Shown here: piece after piece, positions 1 through 9,774 of the stretch
How positions within the stretch are numbered: the first letter of the stretch is position 1
Layout: each line of letters begins with the position of its first letter
From: Pontibacter akesuensis
Lineage (GTDB): Bacteria > Bacteroidota > Bacteroidia > Cytophagales > Hymenobacteraceae
Length of the DNA stretch: 64,000 nt
Assembly (NCBI RefSeq): GCF_001611675.1
Contig: NZ_CP014766.1
Location: 4,649,422 to 4,713,421 of the forward strand
Reading direction: 5' to 3'
The notes under the pieces: model-generated
The model's input: the letters and a program-made list of their open reading frames with translations, nothing else
Told to the model about the DNA's origin: nothing
The model's database searches: none
Program-made: the position numbers and the translations under genes

Positions 1-335
1 ATAATCAGCAGTTCTTCCTTGTTGGCCACTACCATCATGGCTTCCAGCTTGCGCAGGTACTGGTCTTTGCGCCATTCCTTTGCCAGCTCAATGGCGGCTC
101 GCTTCATGTTGCTCTGGTAAGCGCCAAGCTTCTCCTCGAAGCGCTCCAGCAAGGTAAAGGCATCGGCAGTGGAGCCAGCAAAGCCTGTTACTATCTTGCC
201 ATCCAGCAGCTTACGGATTTTCTTCACGTTGCTCTTGGCAATGTGCTTGTCCATGGTAGCCTGTCCGTCTGCGCCAAGCGCTACTTCGCCGTTGTGGTAG
301 ATGCCACATACGGTTGTTGATCTTATCTTCGTCAT
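1..335 (-). CDS. hslV: ATP-dependent protease subunit HslV (partial, C-terminus outside window)
   Basis: This is the N-terminal 111 codons of the proteolytic subunit of the HslUV (ClpYQ) protease, a cytoplasmic proteasome-like dodecamer that works with the HslU ATPase. Translation from the ATG at 335-333 gives MTKIRSTTVCGIYHNG followed by GADGQATM, which aligns with other HslV proteins. The alignment puts the catalytic N-terminal Thr at residue 7, so this protein carries a six-residue propeptide, unlike E. coli HslV where only Met is removed. The GFAGSTADAF motif is intact. The frame runs off the left edge at base 1, so the C-terminus and any neighbouring hslU cannot be seen. It is divergent from the metalloprotease at 558, and the 222-bp gap between them should hold both promoters, although no clear TAnnTTTG box is visible there. 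Confidence 0.95.
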   Translation of the reverse strand, partial: MTKIRSTTVCGIYHNGEVALGADGQATMDKHIAKSNVKKIRKLLDGKIVTGFAGSTADAFTLLERFEEKLGAYQSNMKRAAIELAKEWRKDQYLRKLEAMMVVANKEELLI

Positions 336-557
336 AAAATATTTCTGATTGCTCTTTTAAACCTTCGCCTGTACAGAAGTCTAAACCACTGCCTATACTT
401 CGTAAAGCTACGGTTACTTCAAACAAAAGGCCAATGCCGCTGTGCACGCCAAATTGTCTGACTTTGGAATCCGGTACCCCGAAGCGTTCTTTGTTGTTAG
501 AGCATTATCACTAACTTTAAAACCTATACTTAATCTAACCACCTACCTTTCCAATTT

Positions 558-3053
558 ATGAGTAAGAATTTACGCTTTGCTCCTCTCGTTGCCTTGTTGA
601 TGACGGGGGCCGTGTTTGCAACACCTGCCCACGCGCAAAAAAGCAAAAAGAAGAAAAAAGAAAAGCAGGAAACTGCTGCTGCGACACCCGCCGCTAAAAA
701 GGATGACAACACCCCTAAGCCTTATGGCGAAGTAATCACAGCCAAGGCCGTAACAGATGATGGGCTTTTCAAAGTGCACCGCATCGACGAAAAGTATTAC
801 TACGAGATTCCGGACACGCTCCTGAACCGCGACATGCTGCTGGTAAGCCGCATCGCCAAAACAGCTAATAACATCGGCTACGGCGGCGAGGAGCTGAACA
901 CGCAGATGCTGCGCTGGGAAAAGAAAGGAAACCGTGTACTGCTTCGCGTTATCTCAACCGAAAATGTGGCCGCAGACAGCCTGGAAGTGTTCCAATCAGT
1001 GCAGAACTCCAATCTTGCTCCCGTTATACAGGCTTTCAACATTAAAGCCTTCGGACAGGGAACACAGGTGGTGGAAGTAACCGATTTCTTTTCGAAAGAT
1101 GTACCCGCACTTGGCCTGGACAAGGATCGCCGCGAGGAGTACAAAGTAAAGAAGCTGGATGATAACCGCTCTTTTATTGAGAGTGTGAAAAGCTTTCCGA
1201 TGAACATCGAGGCCCGCTCGCTGATGACGTATGACGCAGGCGGTGCTCCCTCCAACTCCAGTACAGGCACCATCTCACTGGAGTTGAACCATTCCATGGT
1301 GTTGCTTCCGCGAACGCCGATGGCCGCGCGCAAGTTCGATCAGCGCGTGGGCTTTTTCACCATCAACCAAACCGATTTTGGAACTGACGAGCAACGTGCC
1401 GCCAAACGTGAGTACATTGTGCGCTGGAGGCTGGAGCCAAAGGATGAAGCAGCCTATGCCCGTGGCGAACTGGTAGAGCCGAAGAAACAAATCGTATACT
1501 ACATTGACCCTGCCACCCCAATGAAATGGCGCCCTTACCTGAAGCAGGGTGTGGAGGATTGGAACAAAGCCTTTGAGGCTGCCGGTTTTAAGAATGCCAT
1601 TGTAGCCAAAGACGCACCTACCTTTGAGGAGGATCCTGAGTTCAGCACAGAGGATGCGCGCTACTCAGTTATCCGTTACTTCTCCTCCGAAACACAGAAT
1701 GCCTACGGCCCTAACGTGCACGATCCGCGCTCAGGTGAAATCCTTGAAAGCCACATTGGCTGGTACCACAATGTCATGAACCTGCTGCGCAACTGGTATT
1801 TCGTGCAAACGGCTGCCGTTAACCCCGATGCGCGAGGCATTCAGTTCAAAGATGAAGTAATGGGTGAACTTATTCGCTTCGTTTCTGCACATGAGGTAGG
1901 CCATACCTTGGGCCTGCCGCACAACATGGGTTCCAGCGCTGCCTACCCGGTGGAGAAACTGCGTGACCCGGAGTTTACTAAAACCATGGGCACGGCACCT
2001 TCCATCATGGACTATGCCCGCTTCAACTACGTGGCTCAGCCAGAGGATAAAGGCGTATCGCTGATGCCGGCCATAGGCGTGTATGACAAGTACTCTGTAA
2101 AGTGGGGTTACTCCTACTTCCCGGAGAAAAACGGGGCGGATAACAGTGAGAAGCTTTCTGCCTGGATAAAGGAACACGAAAACGATCCGATGTACCGCTT
2201 TGGCCGCCAGATGGGCCGCCCTACGGATCCTTCCTCGCAAACAGAGGACTTGGGAGATGACGCGATGAAAGCCAGCACCTACGGTATTGCCAACCTGAAG
2301 CGTGTGATGCCCAACCTGATCACCTGGACAGCGGAAGACAATAAGGCTTACGATGACCTTCAGGAAATGTACCTGCAGGTGCTGGGCCAGTGGAACCGCT
2401 ACATGGGCCACGTAACCGCCAACATCGGCGGCGTGTACGAGGACTACAAAACCTACGATCAGAAAGGGAATGTGTATGCTGCCGTTCCGAAGGAAAAGCA
2501 GCAGCGCGCCATGAAGTTCCTCAACGAGCAGGGCTTTGCCACGCCAACCTGGATGCTGGATGAGAACATCCTGCACAAAATAGAGGCGGCCGGTACGGTA
2601 GACAGAGTGCGCAATGCCCAGGTAAACATCCTGAACAACGTGCTGGACCCAAGCCGTATGGCACGCATACTGGAGGCTCAGGCCATGCAAGGCAGCAAAA
2701 CATATACCTTGCCTGAGATGATGGCAGATTTGCGCACCGGCATCTGGGCAGAGGTAGGCACAGGCAAAACGATTGACATGTACCGCCGCAACCTGCAGCG
2801 CGGTTACCTGGAGCGCATGGAGTACCTGATGAAGGAAGAGCCGAAGCCAGTTACTGGCAGAGCGCGCGCGTTCAGTGGCAGTACGGCCATTAACGTTTCC
2901 CAGTCAGACATCCGGCCGATGGTGCGCGGAGAGCTAAACACCCTGCGCAACCAGATAAAGGGCTCGCTTGCCAAAACCAGCGACGCCATGACCAAGTATC
3001 ACCTGCAGGATGCGCTTGTCCGCATCGATACCATACTTGATCCGAAAAGCTAA
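558..3053 (+). CDS. Secreted zinc-dependent metalloprotease (DUF5117/DUF5118 family)
   Basis: An 831-residue protein with a Sec signal peptide (residues 1-27, ending in AHAQ), then a Lys-rich low-complexity linker (about 28-52). DUF5118-like (about 55-103) and DUF5117-like (about 110-300) regions follow, and then a metzincin-type catalytic domain. The extended zinc motif HEVGHTLGLPH is at residues 445-455: three His ligands and the catalytic Glu446. A downstream SIMDYARFNYVAQPED stretch could provide the Met-turn. Such proteins are common in Bacteroidota and are thought to be periplasmic or exported peptidases; the substrate is unknown. It is a single-gene unit ended by the strong terminator at 3081-3124. 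A 319-codon open frame on the opposite strand (1731-2690) is an artefact of codon bias. Confidence 0.9.
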   Translation: MSKNLRFAPLVALLMTGAVFATPAHAQKSKKKKKEKQETAAATPAAKKDDNTPKPYGEVITAKAVTDDGLFKVHRIDEKYYYEIPDTLLNRDMLLVSRIAKTANNIGYGGEELNTQMLRWEKKGNRVLLRVISTENVAADSLEVFQSVQNSNLAPVIQAFNIKAFGQGTQVVEVTDFFSKDVPALGLDKDRREEYKVKKLDDNRSFIESVKSFPMNIEARSLMTYDAGGAPSNSSTGTISLELNHSMVLLPRTPMAARKFDQRVGFFTINQTDFGTDEQRAAKREYIVRWRLEPKDEAAYARGELVEPKKQIVYYIDPATPMKWRPYLKQGVEDWNKAFEAAGFKNAIVAKDAPTFEEDPEFSTEDARYSVIRYFSSETQNAYGPNVHDPRSGEILESHIGWYHNVMNLLRNWYFVQTAAVNPDARGIQFKDEVMGELIRFVSAHEVGHTLGLPHNMGSSAAYPVEKLRDPEFTKTMGTAPSIMDYARFNYVAQPEDKGVSLMPAIGVYDKYSVKWGYSYFPEKNGADNSEKLSAWIKEHENDPMYRFGRQMGRPTDPSSQTEDLGDDAMKASTYGIANLKRVMPNLITWTAEDNKAYDDLQEMYLQVLGQWNRYMGHVTANIGGVYEDYKTYDQKGNVYAAVPKEKQQRAMKFLNEQGFATPTWMLDENILHKIEAAGTVDRVRNAQVNILNNVLDPSRMARILEAQAMQGSKTYTLPEMMADLRTGIWAEVGTGKTIDMYRRNLQRGYLERMEYLMKEEPKPVTGRARAFSGSTAINVSQSDIRPMVRGELNTLRNQIKGSLAKTSDAMTKYHLQDALVRIDTILDPKS

Positions 3054-3080
3054 GCTTCGTTAGATTTTGCTAATTGTTAT

Positions 3081-3124
3081 AGCAAACCGCCTCAACCTAT
3101 CTGGTTGAGGCGGTTTGCTTTTTA
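3081..3124 (+). terminator. Rho-independent terminator of the metalloprotease gene
   Basis: A perfect 17-bp stem (3081-3097 with 3103-3119, loop TATCT) is followed by a T-run. It lies 28 bases after the stop codon at 3053. Confidence 0.9.
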
Positions 3125-3241
3125 TAGAACACCAGAACCAGGTATGGCTGAAGTATAAACCAGGAAGTATGGCAGCTGAAGCAGGATGGGTGTCTCTTAT
3201 ACTTGCTACTGCCGGATTGCAACGGTTTGTTCATTTAATAT

Positions 3242-3281
3242 GACATATCGGTGAATAGCCGATATCTATGAAGGATATGTC
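3242..3281. promoter_or_regulatory. Nested inverted repeat overlapping the pyrG promoter -33 region
   Basis: GACATATC (3242-3249) pairs with GATATGTC (3274-3281). An overlapping pair, ATATCGG (3245-3251) and CCGATAT (3259-3265, 7-nt loop), competes for the same left arm. The block lies just upstream of the TACCTTTG box at 3303 and takes the place where a -33 element would be. It may be an operator; the protein that would bind it is unknown. Confidence 0.45.
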
Positions 3282-3302
3282 AGGTTAATCAAATAAATCT
3301 GG

Positions 3303-3310
3303 TACCTTTG
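3303..3310 (+). promoter_or_regulatory. Bacteroidota -7 promoter box for pyrG-yidC
   Basis: TACCTTTG matches TAnnTTTG exactly, 26 bases before the pyrG ATG. No TTTG -33 box stands about 19 bases upstream; that space is taken by the inverted repeat at 3242-3281. Confidence 0.6.
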
Positions 3311-3332
3311 CAGTCCATAAGACTTACCCTAA

Positions 3333-4949
<1,617 letters not shown>

Positions 4950-4978
4950 GCACAAACACACAATTCAAATTTTAGTAA

Positions 4979-6811
4979 ATGGATAGAAATCAAGCGATTG
5001 GCTTCGGACTGATGGCCTTACTGCTGTTGGCTTACTCCTTCTTCTTTGGGGGAACTGAGCCAGCAGAGCAAGCAGCCGTGCAGGAGATAGCCAAGGTAGA
5101 GCAGTTGCAGCAGACAAGCGCACCTGCCGAAGATGACTCGCTGGCGCAGGTTCGCAGAGCGGCGGCTCTGGGTGCTTTTGGCACTGCTGCTACCGGTGAG
5201 GCGAGTACCGTAACCCTCGAAAACGAAAACCTGCGCGTAGCTTTCAGCACAAAAGGCGGCCAGGTAGAGGAAGTGCTGCTCAAAAACTACAAGACCTACG
5301 AGGGGGACCCGCTGCTGTTGTTCGACAGCGAAAGCAGCGAAACGGACATTGCCTTCAAAACCAACGACGGCAAAACAGTACGACTGTCTGATTTATACTT
5401 CACGCCTACTGCCATAAAAGAAGTAACAGCCGAGGGTAAAGCCGGAAAAACACTTAGCTTCCGCGCCGACTTAGGCAACGGCCAGTATATTGAGCAGGTA
5501 TACACACTCTACAAAGAGAACTTCCTGATGGGCTATCAGCTCAACTTCAAGGGGCTTGAGCAGCAGGTAACCGGCAACACCATCGTTTTCACCTGGACTG
5601 ACCGCCTGAAGCAATTGGAGCGTGACCTTAGCCAGAACCGCGCGAAGTCTACCATTAATTTTTATACTACCGAGGACGGATTTGACGACCTGGCCATCTC
5701 TGAAACAGAGGAAAGCCTGGTGGTAGAGGAGCCGATTAAATGGGTGGCGAACAAGCAGAACTTCTTTACAGCTGGCATTATAGCGGGCAGCACCTTTGCC
5801 GGCGCTGAAATGAAAGCTACGGTAGATCCGGCCGACAGTACTGTTGTAAAGACACTGGCCTCTCAGATTTACATTCCGACAAAGGATGTGCTGAGCGGAG
5901 ACGGGGAGTTCATGTTCTACTTCGGACCGAACGATTACAAGATCCTCAACAACATCGGCCATGAATTTGACGAGAACCTGGACCTTGGATGGGGCTTTTT
6001 TGCCTATGTAAACAAATGGCTGATCATCCCGGCGTTTGACTTCCTGGAAAACTACATCGGCAACTACGGTATCATCATCATGCTGCTGGTGCTTTACATC
6101 AAGACACTGCTCTTCCCGCTTACTTACAAGTCGTACGTGTCGATGGCAAAGATGAAGGTGCTGAAGCCGGAGATAGACGCCATCAAAGAGCGCAACGACG
6201 GCGACATGCAGAAAACGCAGGTGGACACGATGAAGCTGTACTCTGAGATGGGCGTGAGTCCGCTTAGTGGCTGTTTGCCGATGCTGCTGCAGATGCCGAT
6301 CCTCTTTGCGATGTTCAACTTCTTCCCTAACTCAATAGAACTGCGCCAGGAGCCGTTCCTATGGGCTGCTGACCTTTCAACGTACGACGTGTTCTACCGC
6401 CTGCCATTCACTATTCCGTTTTATGGCAGCCACGTAAGTATGTTCACGTTGCTGATGACTGCATCGACCATACTTTATACCTGGTCTAACAACCAGATAA
6501 ACACCTCAATGCAGGGCCCGATGAAGTTCTACAGCTACCTGATGCCGTTAATCTTCATGTTCGTGCTGAACTCCTTCCCTGCCGGCCTTAGCTTCTATTA
6601 CTTCGTTTCCAACATCGTGACCTTTGGCCAGCAAGCTGCCATCCGTAAGTTTGTGGATGAGGGCAAGCTGCGTGCGAAACTGGAGGACAACAAGCACAAG
6701 ATCAAAGAGAAGAAGAAAACCGGAGGCCCTAGCTTTACCGAGCGTATGCAGGAAGCCATGCGCCAGGCCCAGGAGCTGGAGCAGCAGAAAAAGAAAAAAC
6801 TGAAAAAGTAA
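4979..6811 (+). CDS. yidC: Membrane protein insertase YidC
   Basis: A 610-residue Oxa1/YidC-family insertase that integrates and folds inner-membrane proteins, alone or with SecYEG. It has a first membrane segment at about residues 6-23, a large periplasmic beta-rich domain (about 70-340), then the conserved five-helix insertase core. The core includes WLIIPAFDFLENYIGNYGIIIM and the hydrophilic cytoplasmic hairpin with LSGCLPMLLQMPILFAMFNF. The C-terminal tail (from about 570) is Lys-rich and ends KKKKKLKK, as is common where the tail binds ribosomes. It follows pyrG by 29 bases and ends at the terminator at 6828-6860. Confidence 0.97.
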   Translation: MDRNQAIGFGLMALLLLAYSFFFGGTEPAEQAAVQEIAKVEQLQQTSAPAEDDSLAQVRRAAALGAFGTAATGEASTVTLENENLRVAFSTKGGQVEEVLLKNYKTYEGDPLLLFDSESSETDIAFKTNDGKTVRLSDLYFTPTAIKEVTAEGKAGKTLSFRADLGNGQYIEQVYTLYKENFLMGYQLNFKGLEQQVTGNTIVFTWTDRLKQLERDLSQNRAKSTINFYTTEDGFDDLAISETEESLVVEEPIKWVANKQNFFTAGIIAGSTFAGAEMKATVDPADSTVVKTLASQIYIPTKDVLSGDGEFMFYFGPNDYKILNNIGHEFDENLDLGWGFFAYVNKWLIIPAFDFLENYIGNYGIIIMLLVLYIKTLLFPLTYKSYVSMAKMKVLKPEIDAIKERNDGDMQKTQVDTMKLYSEMGVSPLSGCLPMLLQMPILFAMFNFFPNSIELRQEPFLWAADLSTYDVFYRLPFTIPFYGSHVSMFTLLMTASTILYTWSNNQINTSMQGPMKFYSYLMPLIFMFVLNSFPAGLSFYYFVSNIVTFGQQAAIRKFVDEGKLRAKLEDNKHKIKEKKKTGGPSFTERMQEAMRQAQELEQQKKKKLKK

Positions 6812-6827
6812 ATAATCTATACTTCTT

Positions 6828-6860
6828 AAAAAGCCTTTCCGGATATGGAAAGGCTTTTTT
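6828..6860 (+). terminator. Terminator of pyrG-yidC
   Basis: The stem AAAAAGCCTTTCC (6828-6840) pairs with GGAAAGGCTTTTTT (6847-6860) around a GGATAT loop, 16 bases after the yidC stop. Confidence 0.9.
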
Positions 6861-6896
6861 TATGCCTTTGCCCGTGCTTTACACGTATGGCCAAGT

Positions 6897-7484
6897 ATGG
6901 CACTACAATTAAAATCACTGAAATTATACTTGCTGCTTTTACCACTGGCCTTGCTTGGTTGCCAGGAACAACAGCAGGAAGAGAAAGGACTCGCCACCAC
7001 GCACCCGGAGCTTGCAGAAGAAATTGCTGAGGATTCTGTTGAGGTACCATATACTGATACCACTTCTGCTAAACTGTACGACCGCTACCGCATCACCACG
7101 GAAGAGTTCCAAACCAACAGCACCTATAAGGTGCAGGAAACATACACCGGCAAACTGGCTCCGCTGAACGAAAGCAGCCATCCGGACACAAGGCTATACC
7201 GCACCATGCTGGATAAAGGACTGGAAGAAGGCGTTAATTTCGCGGGCAAGTATACGGTGGTAAGTATAGGCTGCGGCACCGCGTGTCAGCAGCATTATAT
7301 AATTGATCGGGAAACTGGAAAGGTAACGGATAAGGTGCAAAGCAGCATGGGTGCAAAGTATAACACGGATAGCCGCCTGTTTATACTTACCCCACCGGAC
7401 TCCGCTGTGAACTACAAGGAATGTAACGGTTGTGAACCGCAGGCCTACGTGCTGGAGTCAGGGAAGCTAATTAAGGTGAATTAG
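6897..7484 (+). CDS. Conserved hypothetical lipoprotein
   Basis: A 195-residue predicted lipoprotein. It has a hydrophobic leader followed by the lipobox LLGC (Cys22 expected to be lipidated) and a Gln/Glu-rich spacer. The mature domain contains NFAGKYTVVSIGCGTACQQ and a later ECNGCEP. The pattern of a tight turn with paired cysteines followed by IIDRETGKV resembles a family of uncharacterised periplasmic proteins, for which I know no activity. The four cysteines of the mature domain may form disulfides (inference). The downstream lipoprotein gene starts 4 bases after its stop, so they are probably co-transcribed. No TAnnTTTG promoter box was found upstream. Confidence 0.75.
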   Translation: MALQLKSLKLYLLLLPLALLGCQEQQQEEKGLATTHPELAEEIAEDSVEVPYTDTTSAKLYDRYRITTEEFQTNSTYKVQETYTGKLAPLNESSHPDTRLYRTMLDKGLEEGVNFAGKYTVVSIGCGTACQQHYIIDRETGKVTDKVQSSMGAKYNTDSRLFILTPPDSAVNYKECNGCEPQAYVLESGKLIKVN

Positions 7485-7488
7485 CGGG

Positions 7489-7986
7489 ATGACACGTTAC
7501 AAGCTATTTCTCTTGCTGTTGTTTGTTGGGTTTGTACTTGGCACAAGTGGCTGCGCCTCCACTACTAGCTGCAATGTGCAGACCGCCACAAATGCTCAGC
7601 CTGTGCTACTGTTTCAGAAAACACCCTGCTACGGCAGTTGCGCCGCCTACAATGCCACCCTCTATGCCGATGGAAGCATCCGCTATGAAGGGATTCGAAA
7701 TACCCCGGTTATGGGGGAATTGACTTTATGTCTGCCAGCAAAGCAATTGAAGAAAGTTGAGGCACACCTAAAGTTACTTGATGTTGCTGCTTTAAAGGAT
7801 AACTATCTGAGCCCTTTTACAGATCTACCTTCCTCCTACCTCACCTTTTATAGCCAAAACAAAGCTGAAATACGCATAAAGCACCAACAGGACGGTCCAG
7901 CTGAACTGCAGCAATTAATTATGCTGCTGGATAGGGCAGTAACGCAGCTGGTACAGGAGCATAAACAGGCCGATAATACTGATTGA
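7489..7986 (+). CDS. DUF6438-type lipoprotein
   Basis: A 165-residue lipoprotein with a signal sequence and the lipobox GTSGC (residues 18-22). The mature part has the pattern KTPCYGSCAAYNATLYADGS and a following YEG, typical of the DUF6438 family, where a CxxxC motif begins a small beta-rich domain. Function is unknown. It lies 4 bases after the preceding lipoprotein gene, so a shared transcript and envelope location are likely. No terminator is visible after it; the next 293 bases carry no recognisable gene. Confidence 0.75.
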   Translation: MTRYKLFLLLLFVGFVLGTSGCASTTSCNVQTATNAQPVLLFQKTPCYGSCAAYNATLYADGSIRYEGIRNTPVMGELTLCLPAKQLKKVEAHLKLLDVAALKDNYLSPFTDLPSSYLTFYSQNKAEIRIKHQQDGPAELQQLIMLLDRAVTQLVQEHKQADNTD

Positions 7987-8279
7987 AGTATAATTCTAAC
8001 CAATCAGTTAAAGGCCTGATGGCGAGTTAAGCAACCCCCAGCAGGAGGGGCAGCTACAGTTGTTACGGTCTATACATTGTCCCCCCTGCGCGAATGCCTT
8101 ACGGTAAATTATAAAGGCCATTCCCCCTGGCTTATACTTACAAGCGAATAAGGTTCTCCCAACCTCCAATAATGAGCGGCGGCCAACAAATATGCGACAC
8201 ACCCCGTACAATAATTATAAGGGCACGACAAAAGCATCCTTGTAAAAGCTATATTCTAATATGCCCATATGCTATAAAA

Positions 8280-8828
8280 ATGGACAAAAGAAAAGACAAA
8301 ATACAAACTTCTGAATTCGAGCAAAAGCTACAGGAGAGCATTCGTGAGGATAAACGCCTTGAAGACTTTCGTGAGGAGCATCACCGTGACACGCGCCATT
8401 ATGATGAGTCACGCCCTGATGCGCCACACCTAGAAGCTAATACAGAATCAGAGACCATACCTGTAGTGGAGGAAACCGTGCGGGTAGGCAAAGAAATAGT
8501 GGAAACAGGAAAAGTACGCATATCAAAGCGCGTGCATGAAAGTGAAGTTGACGTGGAGCTCCCCACCGTGCACGAAGAGATTGATGTGCAGCGGGTGCCC
8601 GTAAACATGCCTGTGGAAGACACCCCACCCCCGGTGCGGTACGAGGGAGATGTAATGATTATCCCGGTGCTGCGTGAAGAGGTGGTGGTTCAGAAGCGCC
8701 TGGTGGTGGTAGAGGAACTACACGTTACCAGAAAGCGAACACAAACAAATGAGACAGAAAGAATTGTCCTCCGAAAAGAGGAAGTAAATGTTGATCGGGT
8801 TGACAACACAAACCACAACCCGCGCTAA
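8280..8828 (+). CDS. DUF2382 (YsnF/AvaK-type) domain protein
   Basis: A 182-residue, highly charged protein. I prefer the ATG at 8280 (MDKRKDKIQ) to an in-frame ATG at 8172, because the extra N-terminus is unlike the family. Two DUF2382 units are visible: one from IPVVEETVRVGKEIVETGKV, and a second from MIIPVLREEVVVQKRLVVVE that ends in LRKEEVNVDRVD. The domain is found in bacterial stress-associated proteins such as YsnF and in cyanobacterial AvaK; its biochemistry is poorly known. The next gene, 46 bases downstream, carries the same domain, so the pair likely arose by duplication and is co-expressed. Confidence 0.8.
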   Translation: MDKRKDKIQTSEFEQKLQESIREDKRLEDFREEHHRDTRHYDESRPDAPHLEANTESETIPVVEETVRVGKEIVETGKVRISKRVHESEVDVELPTVHEEIDVQRVPVNMPVEDTPPPVRYEGDVMIIPVLREEVVVQKRLVVVEELHVTRKRTQTNETERIVLRKEEVNVDRVDNTNHNPR

Positions 8829-8874
8829 GTTTGATAATCAGACTTACAAATGTTCAATTAAAACACAAGAAGCT

Positions 8875-9690
8875 ATGAATCAACAAACAGAAAGACAAAC
8901 AGTAATAGGAATTTTTGATTATGGAGTAGACGCGCAGATGGCTGCCCAACAACTTGAAAAAGCTGGTATTGCCAGTAGCAAGATTGATGTGGTGGTAAAC
9001 GGTGCCCGGGATAAAAACACTGCAGGCGCCCAGCCAACAACCAACCGCGATAACGACAATAAAACAGGTAATTTTTTCAACTCATTGATGGATAACCGTG
9101 ATGAGTCTACAAAGTACTCAGAGCTGGCCAAAAACGGTTCTGTTGTAACAGTGCATACTTCATCCAGAACCGAAGCCAAAACAGTTTCAGAGACATTGGA
9201 TAAGTGCGGTGCCATTGATGTAAACGAACGCGCAGCACAAGGCGGCATGATGTCCTCATCTACTAAAGGCAAATGGACCGACTCCAGCTCATCGATACCG
9301 GTAGTAGAAGAAAACCTGCAGGTAGGTAAGCGTGAGGTGGAAACCGGCGGCGTAAGACTAAGAAGCCGCATAATTGAGCGGCCTGTAGAAGAGCATCTGC
9401 GTCTGCGTGAGGAGCACGTGCATGTGGAGCGCAACGCTGTAAACAGACCAGCAAATGAGCGGGATCTGGCCAACTTCAAAGATGGTGAGAAAGTAATGAC
9501 TGAGCACGCAGAGGTACCAATCGTAAACAAAGAGGCACGCGTAGTGGAAGAAGTTAGGTTAGAAAAAGACTCTACCACACGTGATGAGACCGTGAGAGAC
9601 ACAGTTCGCAAGCAGGATATTGATGTAGACCAGATCAATACTGACAAAAACGAGCGCACGGATCGTGATATCAGAAACGACAGACTATAA
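8875..9690 (+). CDS. General-stress-protein-like (YflT-type) plus DUF2382 protein
   Basis: A 271-residue protein starting at the ATG at 8875 (MNQQTERQTVIGIFDYG). An in-frame ATG at 8788 overlaps the upstream gene and is unlikely to be the start. Residues about 8-115 resemble the heat-induced stress protein YflT fold, with GVDAQMAAQQLEKAGI and DVVV. The C-terminal half (about 140-260) is a DUF2382 domain from IPVVEENLQVGKREVETGGV to VRKQDIDVDQI. In other bacteria this architecture occurs in osmotic, desiccation or general stress genes; here that is inferred. It forms a pair with the DUF2382 gene at 8280 and ends at the bidirectional terminator at 9723. Confidence 0.8.
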   Translation: MNQQTERQTVIGIFDYGVDAQMAAQQLEKAGIASSKIDVVVNGARDKNTAGAQPTTNRDNDNKTGNFFNSLMDNRDESTKYSELAKNGSVVTVHTSSRTEAKTVSETLDKCGAIDVNERAAQGGMMSSSTKGKWTDSSSSIPVVEENLQVGKREVETGGVRLRSRIIERPVEEHLRLREEHVHVERNAVNRPANERDLANFKDGEKVMTEHAEVPIVNKEARVVEEVRLEKDSTTRDETVRDTVRKQDIDVDQINTDKNERTDRDIRNDRL

Positions 9691-9722
9691 GATGGTTTAG
9701 GCTAAACGCCTGAAGTATAAAT

Positions 9723-9755
9723 AAAGGCCCGGCTGAGGATTCAGCCGGGCCTTTT
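9723..9755. terminator. Bidirectional terminator between convergent genes
   Basis: The stem AAAGGCCCGGCTGA (9723-9736) pairs with TCAGCCGGGCCTTTT (9741-9755) around a GGAT loop. It serves the DUF2382 gene from the left and the peptide-binding protein gene from the right. Confidence 0.88.
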
Positions 9756-9774
9756 GCATTAAGTAGCGGTATAC

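Noticed and set aside
1731..2690. 319-codon open frame antisense to the metalloprotease
   Set aside because: It is fully inside a well-supported gene, has His/Val-rich composition typical of antisense frames in this codon usage, and no family match.
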